Shown piece by piece: positions 8,589 through 17,624 of a stretch of 30,169 nt of DNA. Position 1 is the first letter of the stretch, and each line of letters begins with the position of its first letter. The DNA comes from UBA11164 sp034376725 (lineage in GTDB: Bacteria; Pseudomonadota; Gammaproteobacteria; Xanthomonadales; Xanthomonadaceae): assembly GCA_034376725.1 (NCBI GenBank), contig JAXMJH010000084.1, forward strand, positions 1-30,169, read 5' to 3'. The translations under genes were made by a program, and so were the position numbers. The notes under the pieces are model-generated. The model had not been told where the DNA came from. It did not search any database and saw nothing but the letters and a program-made list of their open reading frames with translations.

Positions 8589-9452
8589 TCAGGCCCGGCT
8601 CACGAAGCGTGGGTCCAGGGCATCGCGCAATCCGTCGCCGAGCAGGTTCACCGCCAGCACCATCAGCGACAGCGCCAGGCCGGGAAACAGCACGATGTGC
8701 GGCGCGAACTGAAACACCACCCGGCCCTCGGCGATGATGTTGCCCCAACTGGGGATCGACGGCGGCGTGCCGGCGCCGATGAAGCTGAGAATCGCCTCGG
8801 TGAGCACCGCCGATGCAAAAATGAAGGTGCCCTGGACCAGCAGCGGGGCCAGCGTATTGGGCAGCACATGGCGCCACAGCAGCAGCGGGAACCGGGTGCC
8901 GGCAACCACGGCGGCCTCGACGAACGGCTGCTCGCGGATCGACAGCACCACGCTTCGCACCAGCCGCGCCACGCGCGGCACTTCGGCCACGCTGATGGCG
9001 ATGATCACGTTGCCCAGGCTGGCGCCGGTGAGCGCGATCAGCGCCACCGCCAGCAGGATCGAGGGAATCGCCATCAGGCCATCCATCACCCGCATCAGCA
9101 GCGCATCGACCCAGCGCACGAAGCCGCTCAACAGGCCGATCAGCAGGCCGACCGACAGGCTGGTCGCCGCCACGGCCAGCCCGACCAGGATGGAAATGCG
9201 CGCGCCATGCACGGTGCGGCTGAACACGTCGCGGCCGATCAGGTCCGCGCCGAACCAGAAGCCCGCGCCGGGTGGCTGCAGTCGCTGGAGCGGGGCGATC
9301 TGGGACGGGTCGCGCGGCGCGATCCACGGCGCTGCGGCGGCGACCAGCACCATGATCGCCAGCACCAGCGCTCCCACCGCAATGCCCGGATGGCGGCGGG
9401 CGTTGCCCGCCAGCCAGGCCACGACAGCCGTTGGATCACGCTGCGGGGTCAA
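8589..9452 (-). CDS. Oligopeptide/dipeptide ABC transporter permease, C subunit
   Basis: A 287-residue inner-membrane permease of the OppC/DppC type. An N-terminal membrane helix (AVGALVLAIMVLVAAAAPWI), a periplasmic loop with the family's GADLIGRDVFSRTVHGAR block, then further helices and the cytoplasmic EAA-type loop around FPLLLWRHVLPNTLAPLLV that contacts the ATPases. I chose the TTG at 9452, which overlaps the stop of the B gene by four bases (TTGA) and has GAGGA seven bases upstream; a GTG about ten codons later is the alternative. The resulting length is normal for the family. Confidence 0.85.
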   Translation of the reverse strand: MTPQRDPTAVVAWLAGNARRHPGIAVGALVLAIMVLVAAAAPWIAPRDPSQIAPLQRLQPPGAGFWFGADLIGRDVFSRTVHGARISILVGLAVAATSLSVGLLIGLLSGFVRWVDALLMRVMDGLMAIPSILLAVALIALTGASLGNVIIAISVAEVPRVARLVRSVVLSIREQPFVEAAVVAGTRFPLLLWRHVLPNTLAPLLVQGTFIFASAVLTEAILSFIGAGTPPSIPSWGNIIAEGRVVFQFAPHIVLFPGLALSLMVLAVNLLGDGLRDALDPRFVSRA

Positions 9453-10390
9453 CGGCGGATCCTCGGATCGAACAGCCCGTAGCTGAGATCGACCGCCAGA
9501 TTGATCAGCACGTAGAGCGCCGAAAACAGCAGGGTGACGCCCTGGATGACCGGATAATCGCGGCGCAGGATGGCATCGACGGTAAGCCGTCCCAGACCGG
9601 GCAGGTTGAACACCGTTTCGGTCACCACCACGCCGCTGATCAGCAGCGCGAAGCCGATGCCGACGATGGTCACGATCGGCACGGCGGCATTGCGCAGGCC
9701 ATGGCGCACCAGCACGGCGGTTTCGGACAGCCCTTTGGCGCGCGCGGTGCGAATGTAATCCTGATTGAGCACCTCCAGCATCGCGGTGCGGGTGATGCGG
9801 GCAATCAGGGCGGCATAGGCCAGCCCCAGCGCCAGGGCGGGCAGCGCCAGATGGCGCAGGAACGGCCACAGGCCTTCGGCGATGGGCTTGTAGCCCTGCA
9901 CCGGCAGCCAGCCCAACTTGACCGAAAACAGCATGATCAGCAGATAGGCCAGCACGAAGACCGGCATGGAAAACCCCAGCACGGCCAGGCTCATCACCGT
10001 CCGGTCGAGCATGCCGCCGGCCCGCGCGGCGGCCAGCACGCCCAGCGGCAGGGCCAGCGCCACGGCAATCGCCAGGGCCGCCAGCGTGAGCGCGATGGTC
10101 GGCTCCAGGCGCTGGGCGATGAGTTCGGTCACCGGGCGATTGGAAAACACCGAGGTGCCCAGATCGCCCTGCAATACCCCCGACAACCACAGCCCGAAGC
10201 GGGTCAGGAACGGCTGATCCAGCGCCAGCGCGATGCGCAGACGGGCGATGTCGTCCTCGCTGGCCTGCTCTCCGGCCAGCACCACGGCCGGATCGCCGGG
10301 CGTGAGGTAGAGCAGGGAGAACACCACCACCGCCACCACGGCCAGCACCGGCACCGTGGCAAGCAGGCGACGCAGGATGTGTGACAGCAT
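9449..10390 (-). CDS. Oligopeptide/dipeptide ABC transporter permease, B subunit
   Basis: A 313-residue inner-membrane permease of the OppB/DppB type, starting MLSHILRRLLATVPVLAVVA with the first membrane helix. It carries the family's LTPGDPAVVLAGE segment after helix 1, ALDQPFLTRFGLWLSGVLQG before helix 2, and the EAA-type loop near LVRHGLRNAAVPIVTIVGIG. The C-terminus YGLFDPRIRR is typical. The ATG at 10390 has only a weak GGAA upstream. It is the first gene of the B-C-D-F operon; no gene for a periplasmic binding protein lies on either side, and 131 bases separate it from the copper ATPase gene in the same direction. Confidence 0.87.
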   Translation of the reverse strand: MLSHILRRLLATVPVLAVVAVVVFSLLYLTPGDPAVVLAGEQASEDDIARLRIALALDQPFLTRFGLWLSGVLQGDLGTSVFSNRPVTELIAQRLEPTIALTLAALAIAVALALPLGVLAAARAGGMLDRTVMSLAVLGFSMPVFVLAYLLIMLFSVKLGWLPVQGYKPIAEGLWPFLRHLALPALALGLAYAALIARITRTAMLEVLNQDYIRTARAKGLSETAVLVRHGLRNAAVPIVTIVGIGFALLISGVVVTETVFNLPGLGRLTVDAILRRDYPVIQGVTLLFSALYVLINLAVDLSYGLFDPRIRR

Positions 10391-10521
10391 CGGGTCGCAT
10401 TTCCGGCCGGACAGTAGGCCGACACGATAACCCGATCGGCCGGATTGCGCCTTCACCGGGGCGGCTGAAAGCGCGCCCGATCCGCTGGCGACGCGCTCGG
10501 CCGATGTCCGGCAAATGCCGG

Positions 10522-12891
10522 CTAGCTGCGCAGCCGCAGCGCGTTGCCGACTACCGACAGCGAAGACAGGCTCATCGCCAGCGCGGCGATCATCGGGCTG
10601 AGCAGCACGCCGAACACCGGGTACAGCACGCCGGCGGCGATCGGCACGCCGAGCGCGTTGTAGGCGAAGGCGAAGGTCAGGTTCTGGCGCATGTTGAGCA
10701 CCGTTGCCGACGAGATTTCGCGGGCGCGCAGGATGCCGTTGAGATCGCCCTTGACCAGGGTGACCTGGGCGCTGGACATGGCCACGTCGGTGCCGGTGCC
10801 CATCGCGATGCCGACATCGGCGGCAGCCAGTGCCGGGGCATCGTTGATGCCGTCGCCGGCCATCGCCACGCGCCGGCCTTCGGCCTTGAGGCGGGCGACC
10901 AGATCGGACTTGTCCTTCGGTCGCACCTCGCCGTGGACCTCGTCGATGCCCAGTTCTGCGGCCACGGCCTTGGCCGTGCTCAGCCCGTCGCCGGTGGCCA
11001 TCACCACGCGAATGCCGGCGCGGTGCAGGGCCTCGATGGCGGCGGGCGTGGAGTCCTTGATCGGGTCGGCAACGGCGAGCAGGCCGCCGAGTCGGCCGTC
11101 GACCGACAGGTACATCACGCTGGCACCCTGATTGCGCAGACGCTCGGCAGCCTCCGACAGGGCATCGACGTCGACGCCTTCCTCCTGCATCAGGGCGGTG
11201 TTGCCCAGTGCGAGACGCCGGCCCTCGACCCGACCGCGCACGCCGATGCCGCTGGCCGATTCGAAATCCTCGACGGCGGCCAGGGCGATTTCGCGCCGAC
11301 GCGCCTCGGCGACGATGGCCTCGGCCAGCGGGTGCTCGCTGCCCTGGTCGAGTGCGGCGGCCAGGCGCAGCACTTCGTCTTCGGATGCTTCGGCACGCTC
11401 TGCCCCGGAGTCGCCCTTTCCTTCCGGACTGACTGAGAAACCCGGTGCCACCGCGATCTCGCGGAAGCCGGGTTTGCCGACCGTCAGGGTGCCGGTCTTG
11501 TCGACGATCAGGGTATCGATGCGGCGCAGGGTTTCGATCGCTTCGGCATCGCGGAACAACACGCCGGATTGCGCCGCCCGGCCGGTCGCCACCATCACCG
11601 ACATCGGTGTGGCCAGGCCCAGCGCGCACGGGCAGGCGATGATCAGCACCGACACGGCATTGAGCACGGCAAACACCCAGCTCGGCTCCGGCCCCAACAG
11701 GCCCCATCCAATGAACGTGCCGACCGCCACGGTGAGCACCGCCAGCACGAACCAGAACGCCACCCCGTCGGCCATCCGCTGCATCGGCGCACGGGTGCGC
11801 TGGGCCTGCGCCACCAACTGCACGATCTGGCTGAGCACGGTCTCGGCGCCGACTTTCTCGGCGCGGATCACCAGACTGCCGGTGCCATTCAGGGTTGCGC
11901 CGATGACCTTGGCGCCCGGTGCCTTGTCGACCGGCATCGGCTCGCCGGTGAGCATCGACTCGTCGACATGGCTGCGGCCTTCCAGCACCTCGCCATCGAC
12001 CGGCACCTTCTCGCCGGGCCGCACCCGCAGACGGTCGCCGACGTGCACGTGCGACAGCGGAATGTCCTGCTCGCCGCCGTCGTCGTCGATCCGTCGCGCG
12101 GTTTTCGGCGCCAGGCCGAGCAGGGCCCGGATCGCCGCCGAAGTCTGCGAGCGCGCCTTCAGCTCAAGTACCTGGCCGAGCAGGGTCAGCGAGACGATCA
12201 CCGCTGCGGCCTCGAAGTAGACGCCGACCCGACCGTGTTCGCGGAACGAGGCCGGGAACAGCTCCGGCGCCAGCGTCGCCGCCACGCTGTAGATGAAGGC
12301 CGCAGATACGCCGATGCCGATCAACGTCCACATGTTCGGGTGGCGGTTACGGATCGAGCGCGCGAAGCGCACGAAGAACGGCCAGCCGGCCCACAGCACC
12401 ACCGGCGCGCTCAGCACCAGCTCAAGCCAGGTGCGCAGGCCAACCGGAATCGCATCGAAGCGGTGTCCAAACATCGCCAGCACGAGCACCACGACGGTCA
12501 ACGGCAGCGTCCACCAGAACCGGCGGCGGAAATCGATGAGTTCCGGGTTTTCCTCCTCGTCCATCGACGGCAGCATCGGCTCCAGCGCCATGCCGCAGAT
12601 CGGACAGTCGCCGGGCGCATCGCGAACGATCTCCGGGTGCATCGGGCAGGTGTAGCGCGTGCCCGGCGGCGCGTCCTTTGCCCCGTCGCCTTCCTCGGGT
12701 TCGAGGTAGCGACCGGGATCGGCAGCAAACCTGTCGCGACAGCGCGCCGAGCAGAAGTGATAAGTCTGCCCGTCGTGCTCGTGCCGATGCGGCGTGGTCG
12801 CCGGATCGACCCGCATGCCGCAGACCGGATCACGGGCCTTGCCGTCGTCGTCGGATTTACGTTGTTCGGTCACCTGATTCTCGGTCGACAT
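10522..12891 (-). CDS. copA: Copper-exporting P1B-type ATPase with YHS and HMBD metal-binding domains
   Basis: A 789-residue Cu(I) exporter of the inner membrane. Instead of the usual HMA domain, the N-terminus has a YHS domain (about 21-62, DPVCGMRV...FCSARC) and a heavy-metal-binding domain (about 80-105, YTCPMHPE...CPICGMALEP). Then the transmembrane core: actuator-domain TGEPMP at 315-320, the CPC metal motif at 420-422, the phosphorylated Asp in DKTGT at 464-468, SEHPLA at 518-523, GDGIND at 679-684, and the late-helix YN (745-746) and SSLS signatures that mark Cu(I) ATPases. The ATG at 12891 has an excellent GGAGG five bases upstream. It is the last gene of the copper operon, 135 bases after the outer-membrane channel gene. 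Confidence 0.9.
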   Translation of the reverse strand: MSTENQVTEQRKSDDDGKARDPVCGMRVDPATTPHRHEHDGQTYHFCSARCRDRFAADPGRYLEPEEGDGAKDAPPGTRYTCPMHPEIVRDAPGDCPICGMALEPMLPSMDEEENPELIDFRRRFWWTLPLTVVVLVLAMFGHRFDAIPVGLRTWLELVLSAPVVLWAGWPFFVRFARSIRNRHPNMWTLIGIGVSAAFIYSVAATLAPELFPASFREHGRVGVYFEAAAVIVSLTLLGQVLELKARSQTSAAIRALLGLAPKTARRIDDDGGEQDIPLSHVHVGDRLRVRPGEKVPVDGEVLEGRSHVDESMLTGEPMPVDKAPGAKVIGATLNGTGSLVIRAEKVGAETVLSQIVQLVAQAQRTRAPMQRMADGVAFWFVLAVLTVAVGTFIGWGLLGPEPSWVFAVLNAVSVLIIACPCALGLATPMSVMVATGRAAQSGVLFRDAEAIETLRRIDTLIVDKTGTLTVGKPGFREIAVAPGFSVSPEGKGDSGAERAEASEDEVLRLAAALDQGSEHPLAEAIVAEARRREIALAAVEDFESASGIGVRGRVEGRRLALGNTALMQEEGVDVDALSEAAERLRNQGASVMYLSVDGRLGGLLAVADPIKDSTPAAIEALHRAGIRVVMATGDGLSTAKAVAAELGIDEVHGEVRPKDKSDLVARLKAEGRRVAMAGDGINDAPALAAADVGIAMGTGTDVAMSSAQVTLVKGDLNGILRAREISSATVLNMRQNLTFAFAYNALGVPIAAGVLYPVFGVLLSPMIAALAMSLSSLSVVGNALRLRS

Positions 12892-13026
12892 GTCGCCTCC
12901 AGGTTCAGTGGTGGGCCCGATCGAAGCGAGTCCGAAGTGGGCGCGGCAACGCCTGGCGGTCGTTGCCGGTGAGATTGAAGCGTCCGCGCACAAGGCTGCG
13001 GTTGCCGTGCGAAAGTTTGCAATTGC

Positions 13027-14457
13027 TCATTCACTGCGCTCCAGCGGCAGCGCGGTGCCGGTCTGGCGGCTCAATTCGATGCGGGCCAGCCAGCGGGCCT
13101 CGCTGGCGTCGAGCTGGTCGAGGGCCAGGGCGAGCAGGGCATCGGCGGCGTCGAGTACGGTGAAGCGATCGCTGAGGCCATCGCGATAGTTGCGCTCGTG
13201 CTGGGCCAGCAGGCTGGCCAGTTCGGGCTGGACCTGATCGCTGAGCTGCTGGAGACGGTTGTGCTCGCGCTGCCAGTCGGCGAAGGCGCGGTCGACGCCG
13301 GCGGCGATCTGCCGCTCGCGGGCGGCGATGCGGGCCTCGCTGGCGGCCAGGTTGGCTTCGGCGCCGGCCAGCCGGGCCTGGCCCTGGTCGAACAGCGGCA
13401 CGGTCAGCGCGATTTCGGCGCCCAGCGCGCCGACGCCGTCGGCTTCGCGCTCGCCGGCCACGCCCACACCCAAGGAAGGCAGAAGACGCCAGCGCTCGAT
13501 CAGCGCCAGCGCCTCGGCATCGCGCAGGGCATTGGCCTGCGCGGCCAGCAGGTCGAGGCGCAATCCGAGCGCGGCGGCGCGCAGGGCCTCGGGCGAGTCG
13601 GGTTCCGATGCCGGTTCAGGCGCGCTGTCGGGCAACTGGATGCCACTGGCCGATGCCAGGCCCAGCGCTTCGGCCAGCGCGGCCTTGCGGGCGGTGGCAT
13701 TGTCGTTCGCCTCCAGCGCCATTTGCAGCAATCGGGCCGATTGCGCCACGCGGTCGGTGGCCTGGGTCTGGCTCAGTGCGCCTCGACTGGCCAGGGCGCG
13801 GGCCAGTTCGGCGCGCTCCATTGCCAGATCGCCGCGCTGTGCCCAGATGCTGGCCCGCTCACCGGCCGACACCGCCTGCGCGTAGGCGGCTTCGGCGCGC
13901 CAAAGGCGATCCATGATGGCGGCTGCGGTGGCAAATGCCCGGGCGCGCTCGTCGGCCTCGGCCTGGGCCAGGCGGCGACCGCGAGTGAACACCGCGATCA
14001 GGTCCTGCATCAGGCCATAGTCCAGCATGGTCACGCCCGACACGCGGCCGGCCTCCATGCGCATGGCCATCAGCCGGAAGCTCGGGTTGGGCAACAGCCC
14101 GGCCTGCTCGGTGGCGGCCCGCTGGGCGTCGAGTTCGGCCAGCAGCGCGAGGATTTCCTGATCGGCGAGCGCCGCCACTTCCAGCGCGGCGGCGGTGTCC
14201 AGGGGTTCGGAGAGCAACGCGGCCAGCCGTGCCTCGCGCCAGGCCTGATCGCGATCCGAGCCGGTCCACACGCTGCCGCCCAGGCCGATGGACACCGCCT
14301 CGGCCACGGTTTCCCGGGGTGGTGGGGTGGATGGCCGGGACGCGCAGGCCGACAGCAAGGTCATCAGCAACAGCAGCGCGATGCCGCGCGCGATCGGCGC
14401 GGCTGTGTGCGCAGAATGCGAGGCTGCCGACGCGGGGCAGGGCGGTTGTACGCTCAT
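13027..14457 (-). CDS. Outer-membrane efflux lipoprotein, TolC family, CusC-like
   Basis: A 476-residue outer-membrane factor that should complete the CusCBA tripartite pump. It has a long N-terminal region, then a hydrophobic signal core and the lipobox LLSAC (Cys38). The body shows the two long Ala/Leu/Arg coiled-coil repeats typical of TolC-type tunnels, including LLPNPSFRLMAMRMEAG in the first half and LALIERWRLLPSLGVGVAGE in the second. The ATG at 14457 overlaps the cusA stop by four bases. The methionine-rich patch (LMAMRMEAGRVSGVTM) may be of interest in a copper exporter but is not proven to bind metal. Assigned to copper by its operon; sequence alone says only efflux channel. Confidence 0.85.
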   Translation of the reverse strand: MSVQPPCPASAASHSAHTAAPIARGIALLLLMTLLSACASRPSTPPPRETVAEAVSIGLGGSVWTGSDRDQAWREARLAALLSEPLDTAAALEVAALADQEILALLAELDAQRAATEQAGLLPNPSFRLMAMRMEAGRVSGVTMLDYGLMQDLIAVFTRGRRLAQAEADERARAFATAAAIMDRLWRAEAAYAQAVSAGERASIWAQRGDLAMERAELARALASRGALSQTQATDRVAQSARLLQMALEANDNATARKAALAEALGLASASGIQLPDSAPEPASEPDSPEALRAAALGLRLDLLAAQANALRDAEALALIERWRLLPSLGVGVAGEREADGVGALGAEIALTVPLFDQGQARLAGAEANLAASEARIAARERQIAAGVDRAFADWQREHNRLQQLSDQVQPELASLLAQHERNYRDGLSDRFTVLDAADALLALALDQLDASEARWLARIELSRQTGTALPLERSE

Positions 14458-17400
14458 TCGGTGGATTCCTTGAGAGGATGTGCGGCGCGAGGTTGCGCCA
14501 ATTGGCGGGCCAGCCACAGCCGGTAGATCGCCGGGATCACCAACAGCGACAGCAACGGTGCGCTCAGCATACCGCCGAGCATGGGCGCCGCGATGCGCTG
14601 CATAGTGGCCGCACCGGCGCCTTCGGCCAGCATCACGGTGGTCAGGCCGGCGACGATGGTGAACACGGTCATGGCCTTGGGGCGGATGCGTTTGAGGGCG
14701 CCATCGGTGAGCACCTCATCGAGCGTGTCCAGGCTCAGCCGGCCGCTTTCGCGGGCGCGGCGCACCGCGACATCCAGATAGATCAGCATCACCACGCCGA
14801 ACTCGGCGGCCACGCCGGCCAGGGCGATGAAGCCGACCGCCACCGCCACGGAGAAGCTGTAGTCCAGCGCCCACAGCAGCCAGATGCCGCCGACCAGCGA
14901 CAGCGGCACCGACAGCATCACGATGCTGGCCTCGGCGATCCGGCCGAAGGCGAAATACAGCAGGGCGAAGACGATGACCAGGGTCAGCGGCACGGCGACC
15001 CACAGGCGGGCCTCGGCGCGCTGCAGAAACTCATAGCTGCCGGCCCAGCCGATGGCATAGCCGCTGGGCAGGCGCAGCTGCTCGCCGAACACCGCCTCGG
15101 CGCGCTCGATGTAGCCGCCCAGGTCGGCGCCGGGTTCGAGGTCGACGAAGACGTAGCCGGCCAGGCGGGCATTTTCGCTGCGGATCATCGGTGGCCCGTC
15201 GACCACTTCGATGCGGGCCAGCGTGCCCAGCGCAGCCTGGGCGCCGGACGGCGAGTGGATCGGCAGCAGGGCCAGGGCTTCGGGGCTGTCGCGCCAGGAT
15301 TGCGGCAGGCGCAGCGCCATCGGATAGCGTTCGCGGCCCTCTACCGCCCGACTGACCGGCGCACCGCCGATGCTGTTGGCCAACAGGTTCTGCATCTGTT
15401 CCATCGACAGGCCGAAACGCGCCAACGCCTCGCGATCGGGTTCGATTTCGATGTAGCGGGCGCTGGCGGTGCGTTCGGCGAACGCGGAACGGGTGCCCGG
15501 CAGGCCTTGCAGCAGCTCGGCGATGCGTTCGGCCTCGCGGCTGATGCCGGCCAGGTCCGGCCCGGTCACGCGCACGCCCAACGGGGTGCGGATGCCGCTG
15601 ACCTGCATGTTGATCCGGTTGAGGATCGGCGGCACCCAGGCGTTGGTGACGCCGGGCAGTTTCACCGTGCGGTCGAGTTCGGCGACCAGATCGTCGGCGC
15701 TCAGGCCGGGCCGCCACTCGCTTTCGGGCTTGAAGCGGATCACCGTCTCGATCATGGTCAGCGGCGCCGGGTCGGTGGCGGAATCGGCGCGGCCGATCTT
15801 GCCGAACACGGTATCGACCTCGGGCACGGTGCGGATCAGCCGGTCGGTGCGTTGCAGCAGCGCCAGCGCCTCGGCCGGCGACAGCGAGGGCAGGGTGGTG
15901 GGCATGTACAGCAGGTCGCCTTCTTCCAACTGGGGCATGAACTCGCTGCCCAGACGACTCCACGGCCAGGCGCTGACCAGCAGCAGGGCCACCGAGAGCG
16001 CCAGCACGGCACGCGGCCAGCGCAGCGCCAGCGCCAGCGCCGGGCGATAGCCGCGCATCAGATTGCGGCTCAGCCATTGCTCGCTCTCGTCGACGAAGTG
16101 GCCACGGATCCAACTGCCCATCAGCACCGGCACCAGGGTGATCGACAGCACGGCGGCGCTGACCATGGCCCAGGTCTTGGTCCAGGCCAGAGGGGCAAAC
16201 ATGCGCCCTTCCTGTGCTTCAAGCATAAACACAGGAATGAACGATAACGCTATGATCAATAATGAAAAGAACAATGCAGGCGCAACCTCGATGGCGGCCT
16301 CGCCGATCACCTTCCAGCGCGCCTCGCCCTCGACCTCGGCGCCGTTGTTCTCGTGCCGCCAGGTTTCCAGATGCTTGTGGGCGTTCTCGATCATCACCAC
16401 CGCCGCATCGACCATGGCGCCGATGGCGATGGCGATGCCGCCCAGCGACATGATGTTGGCGTTGAGGCCTTGCCAGCGCATGATGGCCAGCGCCGCCAGC
16501 ACGCCCAGCGGCAGGGTGATGGCCACCACCATGGCCGAGCGAAAGTGCCAGAGAAACAGCGCGCAGACCAGCACCACCACGATCAGCTCTTCGATCAGCT
16601 TGCTGGTCAGATTGCCGACGGCGCGGGAAATCAGCGCCGAGCGGTCGTACACGGTGACGATTTCCACACCGTCGGGCAGGCCGGCACGCAGGCTGTCGAG
16701 GCGCGCCTTCACTGCGTCGATCACTGCCTTGGCGTCGCCGCCGTCGCGCATCACGATGATGCCGCCGACCGCCTCGCCCTCGCCGCCGAATTCGCTGATG
16801 CCGCGCCGCGGGGCAGGGCCGAAGCGAATTTCGGCGACATCGCGCAGCAGCACCGGCTGGCCGTCGACCTGCACCCCGGTCGGCACCGCGCCCAACGCCT
16901 CCAGCGACTGGATGAAGCCGATGCCGCGCACCGCGTATTCGGCTTCGGCAATCTCGATCACGCCTCCGCTGGATTCCCGGTTTGCCGCACGCAGGGCGGC
17001 CGTAAGCTGATCGAAGCCGATGCCGTAGGCCTGCAGGCGCAGCGGATCGATGATCGCCTCGTACTGGCGCACGAAGCCGCCGACCGACGCCACCTCGGCG
17101 ACGCCGGGCACCTGCTGAAGTTCGAAGCGCAGAAACCAGTCCTGCAGAGAGCGCAACTCGGCCAGATCGTGCTGGACGGTTCGGTCGATCAGCGCATATT
17201 GAAAAACCCAGCCGACACCGGTTGCATCCGGCCCGAGTTGCGGCTCGACCCCGGCGGGCAGCTCGCTGCCGACCTGGGAGAGATACTCCAGCACCCGCGA
17301 GCGCGCCCAGTACAGATCGGTGCCGTCCTCGAAAATGATGTAGACGAAGGAATCGCCGAACATCGAAAACCCGCGCACTGCGCGGGCGCCGGGCACCGCC

Positions 17401-17624
17401 AGCATGCGGGTGGCGATCGGGTAGGTGACCTGATCCTCGATGGTCTGCGGCGTCTGGCCGACCCAGGAGGTGCGCACGATGACCTGGGTATCGGACAGAT
17501 CGGGGATGGCATCCAGGGGCAGCGTGCGCAGGCTGAACAGGCCGAACAGGGTCAGCAGCACCGCGGCGACCAGCACCACGCCGCGATGCGCCAGCGAGGT
17601 GCGGATGATGCGCTCAATGAGCAT
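14454..17624 (-). CDS. cusA: Cu(I)/Ag(I) RND efflux pump, inner-membrane subunit
   Basis: A 1056-residue heavy-metal RND transporter. Twelve membrane helices and two large periplasmic loops are recognisable. The three methionines that bind Cu(I)/Ag(I) in E. coli CusA (M573, M623, M672) appear at Met574 (GDLLYMPTT), Met624 (PLTMIET) and Met673 (NRINMQVSG), a constant offset of one, which argues for monovalent copper/silver rather than Zn/Co export. The proton-relay Asp of GAMVDAAVVMIENAHK is at 406. Other family marks are DAIPDLSDTQVI near the start and FGDSFVYIIFEDGTD at 89-103. It begins 11 bases inside the end of cusB and overlaps the channel gene by four bases, so expression is coupled. 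Confidence 0.93.
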   Translation of the reverse strand: MLIERIIRTSLAHRGVVLVAAVLLTLFGLFSLRTLPLDAIPDLSDTQVIVRTSWVGQTPQTIEDQVTYPIATRMLAVPGARAVRGFSMFGDSFVYIIFEDGTDLYWARSRVLEYLSQVGSELPAGVEPQLGPDATGVGWVFQYALIDRTVQHDLAELRSLQDWFLRFELQQVPGVAEVASVGGFVRQYEAIIDPLRLQAYGIGFDQLTAALRAANRESSGGVIEIAEAEYAVRGIGFIQSLEALGAVPTGVQVDGQPVLLRDVAEIRFGPAPRRGISEFGGEGEAVGGIIVMRDGGDAKAVIDAVKARLDSLRAGLPDGVEIVTVYDRSALISRAVGNLTSKLIEELIVVVLVCALFLWHFRSAMVVAITLPLGVLAALAIMRWQGLNANIMSLGGIAIAIGAMVDAAVVMIENAHKHLETWRHENNGAEVEGEARWKVIGEAAIEVAPALFFSLLIIALSFIPVFMLEAQEGRMFAPLAWTKTWAMVSAAVLSITLVPVLMGSWIRGHFVDESEQWLSRNLMRGYRPALALALRWPRAVLALSVALLLVSAWPWSRLGSEFMPQLEEGDLLYMPTTLPSLSPAEALALLQRTDRLIRTVPEVDTVFGKIGRADSATDPAPLTMIETVIRFKPESEWRPGLSADDLVAELDRTVKLPGVTNAWVPPILNRINMQVSGIRTPLGVRVTGPDLAGISREAERIAELLQGLPGTRSAFAERTASARYIEIEPDREALARFGLSMEQMQNLLANSIGGAPVSRAVEGRERYPMALRLPQSWRDSPEALALLPIHSPSGAQAALGTLARIEVVDGPPMIRSENARLAGYVFVDLEPGADLGGYIERAEAVFGEQLRLPSGYAIGWAGSYEFLQRAEARLWVAVPLTLVIVFALLYFAFGRIAEASIVMLSVPLSLVGGIWLLWALDYSFSVAVAVGFIALAGVAAEFGVVMLIYLDVAVRRARESGRLSLDTLDEVLTDGALKRIRPKAMTVFTIVAGLTTVMLAEGAGAATMQRIAAPMLGGMLSAPLLSLLVIPAIYRLWLARQLAQPRAAHPLKESTE

